This document shows positions 16,853 to 24,788 of a stretch of DNA of 64,000 nucleotides, piece after piece. The notes beneath the pieces are model-generated. The model searched no databases, had not been told where the DNA came from, and saw only the letters and a list, made by a program, of their open reading frames with translations. The stretch is from Arthrobacter sp. ov118 (lineage in GTDB: Bacteria > Actinomycetota > Actinomycetes > Actinomycetales > Micrococcaceae). Numbering within the stretch: the first letter of the stretch is position 1; every line of letters starts with the position of its first letter. The translations under genes and the position numbers were made by a program. Where the stretch lies: the NCBI RefSeq assembly GCF_900116495.1, contig NZ_FPAY01000002.1:124001-188000 (forward strand), written 5' to 3'.

Positions 16853-16869
16853 TTGTGCGAAGGCTACAA
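16853..16869 (-). promoter_or_regulatory. Candidate FasR-type operator upstream of fasR
   Basis: On the coding strand it reads TTGTAGCCTTCGCACAA, matching 14 of 17 positions of the fabD element at 15550-15566. It lies 38 nt before the fasR start, in the short gap behind aceE. The dyad is less perfect here (TTGTAG with CACAA), which would fit a weaker autoregulatory site. Confidence 0.45.
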
Positions 16870-16955
16870 CTGTCGTTGTCCTGCATCACAGCAGCCCGGC
16901 CCGGGCACCGGACTTAATTGCCTCCGGAGCTTATAGGCCCCCGGCGCTTAAACGC

Positions 16956-16996
16956 CCGACGGCGGCCCCCTCCTTTCGGAGTGGAGCCGCCGTCGG
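16956..16996 (-). terminator. Terminator of aceE
   Basis: Arms 16956-16965 and 16987-16996 pair perfectly over 10 bp, with additional inner pairing (TCC 16971-16973 with GGA 16978-16980). It lies 37 nt past the aceE stop and before the fasR promoter, so it should separate the two units. Confidence 0.7.
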
Positions 16997-17032
16997 ACAC
17001 GGCTGCCAGACGTCGCCGCCCGGCAGGGGCCG

Positions 17033-19819
17033 TTAGGAGTCGCCGCCCGCGTTGCCGGTGGTGCCGGCGTTGACGTTGTGCAGGCGGTACTTCTCGATAG
17101 CCTGGGCCGGAGCCTGGGCATCCACTTCACCCCGGCGGGCCAGCATCTCCAGGGAACGGACCACCACGGAGTGGGTGTCGTTCTTGAAGAACCGGCGCGC
17201 CGCGGCGCGGGTGTCCGAGAAGCCGAAGCCGTCAGCGCCAAGCGAGGCAAACTCGTTCGGCAGGAACTGGCGGATCTGGTCCGGCACGGCCTTCATGTAG
17301 TCCGTCACGGCGACGATCGGTCCGGTGGCGCCGGCGAGCTGCTGGGTGACGAACGGGACACGGGCGGGCTGGCCGGGGTTGAGGAAGGCGTCTTCCTCGG
17401 CCGCCATGGCGTCGCGGCGCAGTTCGGTCCAGGAGGTCACGGACCAGACATCGGCGGAGACACCCCAGTCCTCCGCGAGGATCCGCTGGGCGTCGAGGGC
17501 CCAGGGAACCGACACACCAGACGCAAGGATCTGCGTGCGCGGGCCGTCGATCTTGGCCGGCGCCAGCAGATAGATGCCCTTGACGATGCCCTCGACATCG
17601 AGTTCCGCCGGTGCCGGCGGCTGAACAATCGGCTCGTTGTAGACAGTGATGTAGTACATCACGTTCCGCGACGGGTCGTTGTCGGCCGGGCCGGGACCGT
17701 ACATCCGGTTGAGGCCGTCACGCATTATGACGCCCATCTCGTAGCCGTATGCCGGGTCGTAGGTGATGACGGCCGGGTTGGTTGCCGCAAGCATGGGGGA
17801 GTGCCCGTCCGCATGCTGCAGGCCTTCGCCGGTCAGCGTGGTGCGCCCTGCCGTTGCGCCGATGATGAACCCGCGGGTCATCTGGTCGGCGGCGGCCCAG
17901 AAGGAATCGCCTGTGCGCTGGAACCCGAACATCGAGTAGAAGACGTAGACCGGGATGAGTGGTTCGCCGTGCGTGGCATAGGACGTGCCGGCGGCCGTGA
18001 AGGCAGCCACGGAACCGGCCTCGTTGATGCCGGCGTGCACGATCTGGCCGGAGATGGACTCCTTGTATGCCAGGACGAGCTCACGGTCCACGGAGAGGTA
18101 GTTCTGGCCGTTCGGGTTGTAGATCTTCGCCGTCGGGAAGAACGCGTCCATGCCGAAAGTACGGGCCTCATCCGGAATGATCGGCACAATCCGCTTGCCG
18201 AACTCCTTGTCCCGCATGAGGTCCTTAAGCAGGCGGACAAACGCCATGGTGGTGGCGGCCTGCTGCTTGCCGGAACCGCGGTTGGCGACTTCGTAGACCT
18301 TCTCATCCGGGAGTGTGACGTCGACGTGCTTGGAGCGGCGCTCGGGGACGAATCCGCCGAGTTCCTTACGGCGGCCCATCAGGTACTGGATCTCGGGGGA
18401 GTCCATGCCGGGGTGGTAGTACGGCGGCCGGTAGAGGTCTGCTTCCAGCTGCTCGTCCGTGATCGGGATACGCAGGTGGTCGCGGAAGGCCTTGAGGTCG
18501 GCCATCGTGAGCTTCTTCATCTGGTGGGTCGCGTTGCGGCCCTCGAAGTGCGTGCCCAGGCCGTAACCCTTGACCGTGTGGGCCAGGATGACGGTGGGCT
18601 TGCCCTTGAACTCGGTCGCTGCCTTGTACGCGGCGTAGACCTTGTTGTAGTCGTGTCCGCCGCGCTTGAGGTTCCAGATCTCGTCGTCGGTGAGGTCCTG
18701 GACCAGTTCCTTGGTCTGCGGAGTCTGGCCGAAGAAGTGCTCGCGGACGAACGCGCCGGACTCGGCCTTGTACGTCTGGTAGTCCCCGTCGACGGTCTCG
18801 TTCATGATCTTCACCAGCGAACCGTCCCGGTCCTTGGCCAGCAGGTCATCCCACTCCCGGCCCCAGACCACCTTGATCACGTTCCAGCCGGCACCGCGGA
18901 AGAATGCCTCAAGTTCCTGCATGATCTTGCCGTTGCCGCGGACGGGTCCGTCGAGGCGCTGCAGGTTGCAGTTGATGACGAAGTTCAGGTTGTCGAGCTT
19001 GTCGTTCGCGGCGAGCTGCAGCAGCCCGCGGGACTCCGGCTCGTCCATTTCGCCGTCGCCCAGGAACGCCCAGACCTGCTGGTCGGAGGTGTCCTTGATG
19101 CCGCGGTTGTGCAGGTACCGGTTGGACTGGGCCTGGTAGATCGCGTTCATCGGCCCGATGCCCATCGAAACCGTGGGGAATTCCCAGAACTCCGGCATCA
19201 GCCGCGGGTGCGGGTATGAGGAGAGGGCGTGGCCTTCCTTGGACTTTTCCTGCCGGAAGCCGTCCATGTCCTCCTCGGACAAACGGCCCTCCATGAACGC
19301 CCTGGCGTACATGCCGGGGGAGGCGTGGCCCTGGAAGAAGATCTGGTCACCGCCGCCGGGGTGGTCCTTGCCGCGGAAGAAATGGTTGAACCCGACCTCG
19401 TACAGGGTCGCGGCCCCGGCGTACGTGGAGATGTGCCCGCCGACGCCGATGTCGGAGCGCTGCGCCCGGTGCACCATGACCGCCGCGTTCCAGCGCAGCC
19501 ACGCCCGGTACTTCCGCTCGATCTCCTCATCGCCCGGGAAGGGCGCTTCCTGGTCCACCGGGATCGTGTTGACGTAGTCCGTGGTGGTGACCATCGGAAC
19601 ACCCACGCTCTGCGCCCCGGCCCGCTGAAGCAGGCTCCGCATGATGTACTGGGCACGTTCGGTGCCCTGTTCCTGAATCAAAGAATCCAGGGACTCCAGC
19701 CATTCGGCGGTCTCTTCCGGATCACGATCAGGCAGCTGGTTAGTCAACCCGCTGAGGATATGGGAGGTATCTTCTCCTGCAGCCACGTCCAACCTCTCTT
19801 TGAGCGCATCCATCGGCAC
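17033..19819 (-). CDS. aceE: Pyruvate dehydrogenase E1 component, homodimeric
   Basis: Thiamine-diphosphate enzyme that decarboxylates pyruvate in the PDH complex. The 928-residue homodimeric E1 type is clear. GGHISTYAGAATLYEVGFNH is the N-terminal active-site region, GDGEMDEPES carries the TPP-Mg GDG motif, and GQHADGHSP-like and EAGSVAAF segments follow. The start is uncertain: GTG 19819 gives the longest frame, ATG 19813 has GAGGG 6 nt upstream, and GTG 19786 (MAAGEDTSHIL) is preceded by AGAGAGG and fits relatives. E2 and E3 are not in this window. It is divergent from the DUF3052 gene across 401 nt. Confidence 0.96.
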   Translation of the reverse strand: MPMDALKERLDVAAGEDTSHILSGLTNQLPDRDPEETAEWLESLDSLIQEQGTERAQYIMRSLLQRAGAQSVGVPMVTTTDYVNTIPVDQEAPFPGDEEIERKYRAWLRWNAAVMVHRAQRSDIGVGGHISTYAGAATLYEVGFNHFFRGKDHPGGGDQIFFQGHASPGMYARAFMEGRLSEEDMDGFRQEKSKEGHALSSYPHPRLMPEFWEFPTVSMGIGPMNAIYQAQSNRYLHNRGIKDTSDQQVWAFLGDGEMDEPESRGLLQLAANDKLDNLNFVINCNLQRLDGPVRGNGKIMQELEAFFRGAGWNVIKVVWGREWDDLLAKDRDGSLVKIMNETVDGDYQTYKAESGAFVREHFFGQTPQTKELVQDLTDDEIWNLKRGGHDYNKVYAAYKAATEFKGKPTVILAHTVKGYGLGTHFEGRNATHQMKKLTMADLKAFRDHLRIPITDEQLEADLYRPPYYHPGMDSPEIQYLMGRRKELGGFVPERRSKHVDVTLPDEKVYEVANRGSGKQQAATTMAFVRLLKDLMRDKEFGKRIVPIIPDEARTFGMDAFFPTAKIYNPNGQNYLSVDRELVLAYKESISGQIVHAGINEAGSVAAFTAAGTSYATHGEPLIPVYVFYSMFGFQRTGDSFWAAADQMTRGFIIGATAGRTTLTGEGLQHADGHSPMLAATNPAVITYDPAYGYEMGVIMRDGLNRMYGPGPADNDPSRNVMYYITVYNEPIVQPPAPAELDVEGIVKGIYLLAPAKIDGPRTQILASGVSVPWALDAQRILAEDWGVSADVWSVTSWTELRRDAMAAEEDAFLNPGQPARVPFVTQQLAGATGPIVAVTDYMKAVPDQIRQFLPNEFASLGADGFGFSDTRAAARRFFKNDTHSVVVRSLEMLARRGEVDAQAPAQAIEKYRLHNVNAGTTGNAGGDS

Positions 19820-20220
19820 CCTCAGCTCCGGGCAGGGTGACTGCCTGGGGTGAACGCGACGTGTGCGACATATCGGTTACAACAGCCCGGTCGGATGCGC
19901 CGGGCGGTCCAGTCACGGTACGCCTGCCTGTGTCATTAGGGCGGTTGCCCGCGCAGGCGTAGTCGTCAACAGCCACTCTAGCCGGGGGAGCAGGCTGATG
20001 CGTAGCCGTAGTCTGGACCCCTCGACGCATTTCACGGGCATACTGGTTGTGTGACCGAGCGCTGCCCGACAGCCTTCGGATTGCCCTGTGTGACGCAGAA
20101 TATGGCGGATCGCGGTGCCAACAGCTTGAAGCGAGGGCTCAAAGGGTGTTGGCTTGGAGTAATGGAAATCACTAGTGCCATTGAAAACATGAAGCAATTC
20201 ACAAAGCATAGGAGCAACAC
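19820..20220. other. Divergent intergenic region between aceE and DUF3052
   Basis: 401 nt with no convincing gene; it should hold promoters in both directions. I see an inverted repeat GCCAACA (20117-20123) and TGTTGGC (20147-20153) with a 23-nt spacer that contains an inner TTGA/TCAA dyad. The 100 nt before the DUF3052 gene are markedly more AT-rich. No promoter can be placed with confidence. Confidence 0.5.
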
Positions 20221-20640
20221 GTGAGCGAGGCCGACGCCGCCACTTCGGTAAATGTGGCGGAGAAACTGGGTTTCAAAGACGGGGACCTTATTCAGGAATT
20301 CGGTTATGACGACGACGTCGACTTCGACTTGCGTGACGACATCGAGGATCTTACGGGCTCTGAACTCCTCGATGAGGACGATCACGAAGTCGTCGACGCC
20401 GCCATATTGTGGTGGCGGGCTGGTGACGGAGACCTCGTTGACACCCTGGTTGATTCGCTGACCACGCTCACCGAGGGCGGCGTCGTATGGGTCCTGACCC
20501 CCAAGTCCGGACGTGCCGGCTACGTTTCGCCGGCCGACATCCAGGACGCCGCGCCCACCGCAGGACTTCACTACACCACCTCGGCGGGCGTCTCCAAGGA
20601 CTGGAGCGCGACCCGGCTGGTCACGCGGAAGAACAAATGA
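20221..20640 (+). CDS. DUF3052 family protein
   Basis: A 139-residue acidic protein of an actinobacterial family of unknown function; the Mycobacterium tuberculosis member is Rv2239c, next to ahpE. Conserved segments are VAEKLGFKDGDLIQEFGYDDDVD and WVLTPKSGRAGYVSPADIQDA, which resemble a nucleotide or nucleic-acid binding fold only loosely. GTG 20221 has AGGAG about 7 nt upstream. Its TGA stop overlaps the ahpE ATG (ATGA 20637-20640), so the pair is translationally coupled. Confidence 0.9.
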   Translation: MSEADAATSVNVAEKLGFKDGDLIQEFGYDDDVDFDLRDDIEDLTGSELLDEDDHEVVDAAILWWRAGDGDLVDTLVDSLTTLTEGGVVWVLTPKSGRAGYVSPADIQDAAPTAGLHYTTSAGVSKDWSATRLVTRKNK

Positions 20641-21143
20641 CCCAAGCGGTCCAGCAAGACGCCGCCGCCGGCGCCGCGCCGGTTCCCGCCGTCGGCGATT
20701 CTGCCCCGGATTTCGAGCTCGCCAACCAGTTCGGCGAACCGGTACGCCTCTCGGACTTCCGCGGGGGCAACGTCGTGATTGTCTTTTATCCCTTCGCTTT
20801 TTCCGGCATCTGCACCGGGGAACTCTGCGAGATCCGGGACAATCTGGCGCTCTTCCAGGACGCTGACGCCGCCGTGCTGGCGGTCTCGGTGGACAGCAAG
20901 TTCGCCCAGCGCGCGTACGCCGAAAAGGAAGGCTACGACTTCGACCTGCTCGCCGACTTCTGGCCGCACGGCGCGGTGGCCTCGGCTTACGGCGTGTTCG
21001 ACGCCGAAAGCGGGATGGCCCTGCGAGGCACCTTCATCATCGACGCGTCAGGCGTTGTCCGCTATGTCGTGGTCAACCCCCGCGGCCAGGCCCGCGACCT
21101 CGCCGAATACCGGACCGCCCTCGCGGGGCTCGGCGGGAACTGA
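20637..21143 (+). CDS. ahpE: AhpE-type 1-Cys peroxiredoxin
   Basis: Reduces peroxides with a single peroxidatic cysteine. The active site is C59 in FAFSGICTGELC, matching the Px3(S/T)xxC pattern of AhpE. C64 is a further conserved Cys, not the classic resolving one. The protein has 168 residues. The start overlaps the DUF3052 stop, the same arrangement as in mycobacteria, which suggests a shared redox function for the unknown partner. Confidence 0.93.
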   Translation: MTQAVQQDAAAGAAPVPAVGDSAPDFELANQFGEPVRLSDFRGGNVVIVFYPFAFSGICTGELCEIRDNLALFQDADAAVLAVSVDSKFAQRAYAEKEGYDFDLLADFWPHGAVASAYGVFDAESGMALRGTFIIDASGVVRYVVVNPRGQARDLAEYRTALAGLGGN

Positions 21144-21174
21144 TCCGGTGAGGCAGCGGCGGCCAGGGATCGGC

Positions 21175-22080
21175 ATGACCGGGTTTGCCAGCCTTCCCCC
21201 GGTCACTGCCGCCGGTACCCCGGCCGAACTGGGGCGGAGCGAGCTCCAGATCCTGCAGCACATCCACGCGCTCCTGGCCGGGCGACAGTTCGCGGTGCTC
21301 ACCGGCGCCGGCCTGAGCACGGATTCCGGCATCCCGGACTACCGCGGCCCGGGCGCCGTCCCGCGTGCCCCGATGACCTACCAGGAATTCATCGGCGCTG
21401 CCGAAAACCGGCAGCGCTACTGGGCCCGGAACCACATCGGCTGGTCGCATCTGCGCCGGGCGGACCCGAACGACGGCCATGCCGCAGTGGCCCGGCTGGA
21501 GCACCGGGGGCTGCTCACCGGGCTCATCACCCAGAACGTCGACCGGCTCCACCAGGACGCCGGGAGCATCAACGTGGTGGACCTGCACGGCCGGTTCGAC
21601 CGGGTCGTCTGCCTGGACTGCCACCGGAGATACAGCCGCAGGCTCCTGGCCGGCGTCCTGGAGGAGCTCAATCCCGGGTTCCTCGAACGGGCCCGCGCCG
21701 GCGGGGCCGTTGAAATGGCGCCGGATGCCGACGCCACGGTCGAAGACTCCGCGTTGATCCAATCCTTCGTCGTCGCCCGCTGCCCCGCCTGCGGAGGGAC
21801 GCTGAAGCCCGACTTCGTGTACTTCGGGGAAAACGTGCCCAAGGACCGGGTGGAGCGCTCCTACGCCATGGTCGACGCGGCCCGGGCGCTCCTGGTGGCC
21901 GGGTCGTCCCTCACCGTGATGAGCGGCCTGCGCTTTGTCCGCCACGCCGCGAAGCAGGGCAAGGCCGTAGTCATCATCAACAGGGGAGCGACCCGCGGGG
22001 ATGACCTGGCCACCATCAAGCTTGAAACAGGCGTCAGCGGGGCCCTGACCTGGCTCGCCGCCGAGCTGCCGCCGCTCTGA
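21175..22080 (+). CDS. SIR2-family NAD-dependent protein deacylase
   Basis: Sirtuin that removes acyl groups from protein lysines with NAD+. The order is GAGLSTDSGIPDYRG (about 44-58), TQNVDRLH (119-126) and the catalytic H138 in DLHGRF. Four zinc cysteines are C146, C149, C203 and C206, and the C-terminal part carries GSSLTVMSGLRF. The 301-residue length is larger than CobB because of an insert between the two zinc knuckles. The start is ATG 21175 with AGGGA nearby; GTG 21148 is possible. Confidence 0.92.
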   Translation: MTGFASLPPVTAAGTPAELGRSELQILQHIHALLAGRQFAVLTGAGLSTDSGIPDYRGPGAVPRAPMTYQEFIGAAENRQRYWARNHIGWSHLRRADPNDGHAAVARLEHRGLLTGLITQNVDRLHQDAGSINVVDLHGRFDRVVCLDCHRRYSRRLLAGVLEELNPGFLERARAGGAVEMAPDADATVEDSALIQSFVVARCPACGGTLKPDFVYFGENVPKDRVERSYAMVDAARALLVAGSSLTVMSGLRFVRHAAKQGKAVVIINRGATRGDDLATIKLETGVSGALTWLAAELPPL

Positions 22081-22116
22081 GCGGTCTTGGTGCAGCATCG
22101 GCGCGGCGCCGGCCAA

Positions 22117-22147
22117 TTGGCGCTGGGCCGGTTGCGTCCGGTAGAGT
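22117..22147 (+). promoter_or_regulatory. Candidate promoter of tRNA-Val
   Basis: TTGGCG (22117-22122) and TAGAGT (22142-22147) are 19 nt apart, slightly long. The -10 lies 44 nt before the mature tRNA 5' end, in the only gap available. Confidence 0.4.
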
Positions 22148-22191
22148 AGCTGTTCGTTGGTTGAAGCGCTGAGGCGCGGATGCCGCGGTTT

Positions 22192-22267
22192 GGGTCTTTA
22201 GCTCAGCTGGTAGAGCGCCACGTTTACACCGTGGATGTCATCGGTTCGATCCCGGTAGGACCCACCA
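22192..22267 (+). tRNA. tRNA-Val (anticodon TAC)
   Basis: The cloverleaf is complete. The acceptor GGGTCTT pairs with AGGACCC with one G-U. The anticodon stem CCACG/CGTGG closes the loop TTTACAC, with TAC at 22225-22227. The T arm contains GGTTCGATCCC. CCA is encoded (22265-22267). A terminator hairpin follows. Confidence 0.97.
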
Positions 22268-22272
22268 CGAAG

Positions 22273-22316
22273 AACCCCGTCATTGCCGTCCAAGGGACCG
22301 GTTATGGCGGGGTTTT
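22273..22316 (+). terminator. Terminator of tRNA-Val
   Basis: AACCCCGTCAT (22273-22283) pairs with ATGGCGGGGTT (22304-22314) with one G-U wobble, and an inner GTCC/GGAC continues the stem. A short T-run (TTTT) closes it. Confidence 0.8.
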
Positions 22317-22393
22317 GTGGTTTCGGGAATCTGAGGGGATCAGGGCCCGTCCGACACCCGAAATTGTCTGAGCCCCGCCCTAGTGTGACGGGC

Positions 22394-22684
22394 ATGGAGC
22401 ACGTGGTGATTAAGACAGGTCCAGACGGGCAGCCCCACGCGGTGGTCCGCGGGGGCAGGGAATGGTTGATCGGGGCAGAGCCGGTCCGCTGGTTCGAGCG
22501 CGTGAACTGGTGGGAGGCAGAGCGCCGGATGCCGAAGGGACGCAGCCGGGTGGACGTCGAGGTCTGGCAGGTCCAGGCCCGGCTTGGCCGCAACGTGGGA
22601 TCCGCGCTTACCACCATGGAGTTGATCCGGGACGGACTCGGCGGCGGCTGGCGCCTGCGGGAGGCAGTCGCGGACGCTGCCTAG
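22394..22684 (+). CDS. Small conserved protein, possibly DUF6504-like
   Basis: A 96-residue product starting MEHVVIKTGPDGQPHAVV. It is rich in Trp and Arg with a VEVWQVQARLG strand, and the C-terminal half looks helical. The pattern of a short strand-rich protein with a W-x-V-x-A segment loosely resembles DUF6504, a family often near translesion polymerases, but none is here. I could be wrong on the family. ATG 22394 lacks a strong ribosome site. A perfect 15-bp terminator follows. Confidence 0.6.
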   Translation: MEHVVIKTGPDGQPHAVVRGGREWLIGAEPVRWFERVNWWEAERRMPKGRSRVDVEVWQVQARLGRNVGSALTTMELIRDGLGGGWRLREAVADAA

Positions 22685-22710
22685 AATCCCCGCCCAAACC
22701 GGCATTGGAA

Positions 22711-22755
22711 AAGCCTTCCACCGCGACTATTGGGGGATGCCGCGGTGGAAGGCTT
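22711..22755 (+). terminator. Perfect 15-bp terminator hairpin
   Basis: AAGCCTTCCACCGCG (22711-22725) is exactly complementary to 22741-22755, with a 15-nt loop, followed by GTTAT. It ends the small-protein transcript before the sugar-acid region. Confidence 0.8.
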
Positions 22756-22876
22756 GTTATGAATATACCGTGAACGTTTGGAAATGTTAAACGCCGGGCG
22801 CCGTTTCCGCCCGACGTAAATACCCTAATCGATGGCCTAACCGGACCCGGCCGCCCGCCTGCCTAGGATGTGTTTC

Positions 22877-23749
22877 ATGACCGTTCCAAGTGGCCGCCGA
22901 ATCGCCCGAGTCCGCCCCGTTTCCCCTCTTGACGAAGACGAGCACTTCTTCGTCATAAATGACGCCGAGGACTTCGAAAGCGCTGCAGGCAGGGTGTGGA
23001 CCGTGGCGCCGACGCCGTTCCCCGGCTCTGCCGCCAACGCAGGCAGCCCGCCCCGCGACGGTTGGGAACTGGGCGCCAGCGTAGATGAGGAAGCGTTCAG
23101 CTTCCTGGCCCCGAGCGTCCCCGCCAACGTTCTGGGCATGGCGCACAACACCGGCCGCGCCGGCCGCGACCTTCCGCCGCAAGCCTTCCACAAGGCGGCG
23201 ACCAGCGTGGTCGGGCCGGGTGACGCCATCGAACTCCAGCCAAACGTGGGCCGCGTTGAGCCGGAGGCCGAGCTGACCGTTGTCATCGGAAGCAAGGCCC
23301 GGGGCTTGACGCCGGGGAACGCAACGACGGCCATTCTGGGTTACACGATCGGAAACGACGTCTCCGCCCGTGACCTGCAAGACTCCGATGATTTGTGGAT
23401 CAGCGCCAAGAGCCAGGACACGTTCACACCCGCGGGACCCTGGATCGTAACGGGCCTGCCGGGCGGGAACCTCACAATCGGAATCCAGCACAACGGCGTG
23501 CAACTCGAGGCGGCCGGTTCCGCCGATCTCGGCTGGAAAGTCGAAGAGATCCTCGCTTATCTGACGTCCTTTATGACGCTGCACCCCGGCGATCTCGTCC
23601 TCACGGGATTTCCCGCACAGACCGTTCCCATCGCCGCCGGCGACACCGTCAGCTGCCACATCTCCGGGATCGGCCAGCTGACGAACCCTGTAGTGGCCGC
23701 AGGCTCTCCCGCCGTGCCGAATTCTGGCACCAGACACTATGATGGTTAG
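22877..23749 (+). CDS. Fumarylacetoacetate hydrolase (FAH) family protein
   Basis: A 290-residue member of the FAH fold, which covers hydrolases and decarboxylases acting on 2-keto acids. The C-terminal FAH core shows PEAELTVVIGSKARGLTP with the metal-binding acidic pair, GYTIGNDVSARDLQ and DLVLTGFPAQT. The N-terminal domain (1-85) is divergent. ATG 22877 has TAGGATG upstream. It precedes an IclR regulator by 79 nt and a symporter, which suggests sugar-acid or aromatic-acid breakdown. The substrate cannot be told from sequence alone. Confidence 0.88.
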   Translation: MTVPSGRRIARVRPVSPLDEDEHFFVINDAEDFESAAGRVWTVAPTPFPGSAANAGSPPRDGWELGASVDEEAFSFLAPSVPANVLGMAHNTGRAGRDLPPQAFHKAATSVVGPGDAIELQPNVGRVEPEAELTVVIGSKARGLTPGNATTAILGYTIGNDVSARDLQDSDDLWISAKSQDTFTPAGPWIVTGLPGGNLTIGIQHNGVQLEAAGSADLGWKVEEILAYLTSFMTLHPGDLVLTGFPAQTVPIAAGDTVSCHISGIGQLTNPVVAAGSPAVPNSGTRHYDG

Positions 23750-23828
23750 TGTTCAACTGACTGGACGGCAGTCAAGAGATGGCTGCCCATGACGGCACGG
23801 ATCTACGCGCAATACCTGAAGGAGAATC

Positions 23829-24626
23829 ATGGCCGATTCCCGAGTACCCCGGACCTCTGACGGATTGGGGAGCGCGTCACCTGCGCCGGCCGTCACCCGA
23901 GCCGCGGCCGTGCTGGACGCACTCTCCGCGTCTGCGACCGGACGCCTGACGCTGAGCGACCTGGCCCGGGAGCTGGGAATCCCGAAGTCCTCCACGTCCA
24001 ACCTGCTGCTCGCGCTCGAGGAGGCCCGGCTGATCAGCCGCCAAGGGGCAGAATTCACCCTCGGGCGCAAACTGGTGGAGCTCGGTGCGGCGTACCTCAG
24101 CCGGCTCGATGAGGTCCAGGAGTTTTACCGCTTCTGCGAGCAGGCCCCCACCCTGTCCGGCGAAACTGTCCGCATCGCCATGCTGGACGGGACCAACGTC
24201 ATTTACCTGGCCCGGTACGAAGGGCATCCCGCGGTTCGCCTGACGTCAAACATTGGCGACAAAATGCCGGTGTCCCTGTGCGCCGTGGGCAAGGCCCTGA
24301 TCGCGCGGCTGCATGACCACGACATCGACGAGATGTTTCCCGACGACGCCGAACTGCCGATCCTGACGCCAAAATCGCTGCGGACCGGAGCTGAACTCAA
24401 GGAGCAACTCGCCCTCATCCGGAAGCGCGGCTACGCCTTCGAGGACGAGGAATCCACGACGGGCGTTGTCTGCCTCGGTGTCGCCGTCCCCACGCGCGGT
24501 GCGCACGGGCCCAGCCTGGGCCTCTCGGTCACCGCGTTGAAGGCGACCTACTCCGAGGAGCAGGGCGCCATGATGGTGAAGGAACTCCAGGACCTGGCCC
24601 GCTCCTTGGGCAATCCCATGGGCTGA
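23829..24626 (+). CDS. IclR-family transcriptional regulator
   Basis: A 265-residue regulator. The N-terminal winged helix (about 20-80) contains LTLSDLARELGIPKSSTSNL. The C-terminal effector domain has GDKMPVSLCAVGKALIA and the small-molecule pocket segment GVAVPTRGAHG. AAGGAG lies 5 nt before ATG 23829. It sits between the FAH gene and the symporter gene. A 39-nt palindrome upstream of the symporter is the natural candidate for its operator. Confidence 0.94.
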   Translation: MADSRVPRTSDGLGSASPAPAVTRAAAVLDALSASATGRLTLSDLARELGIPKSSTSNLLLALEEARLISRQGAEFTLGRKLVELGAAYLSRLDEVQEFYRFCEQAPTLSGETVRIAMLDGTNVIYLARYEGHPAVRLTSNIGDKMPVSLCAVGKALIARLHDHDIDEMFPDDAELPILTPKSLRTGAELKEQLALIRKRGYAFEDEESTTGVVCLGVAVPTRGAHGPSLGLSVTALKATYSEEQGAMMVKELQDLARSLGNPMG

Positions 24627-24631
24627 GTCTC

Positions 24632-24656
24632 TGCCGGGGCAACTTCCGCCCCGGCA
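24632..24656 (+). terminator. Terminator after the IclR gene
   Basis: TGCCGGGGC (24632-24640) pairs exactly with GCCCCGGCA (24648-24656) around a 7-nt loop, 5 nt past the stop. It implies that the symporter has its own promoter. Confidence 0.7.
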
Positions 24657-24683
24657 AGAATAAGTCTGATAGTCATTGGCTCG

Positions 24684-24722
24684 TCGATCAGTATGTTGTA
24701 CGCTGTTCAACATAGTGATCGA
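24684..24722 (+). promoter_or_regulatory. 39-nt near-perfect palindromic operator upstream of the symporter
   Basis: Left arm 24684-24701 and right arm 24705-24722 match at 16 of 18 positions around the centre GCT (24702-24704). The inner half-sites are TATGTTGTAC and GTTCAACATA. It ends 66 nt before the symporter start. IclR-family proteins often bind such dyads; binding by the adjacent regulator is inferred. Confidence 0.65.
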
Positions 24723-24788
24723 CTCCTCGAGGGTTGCTCCTATCCCACCAGGCCAACGGGGGTCTGGAGTGTTCTTGAGGGAGTGCTT

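Noticed and set aside
17078..19219. 713-codon plus-strand frame opposite aceE
   Set aside because: Shadow of aceE; the minus-strand product has complete E1 motifs.
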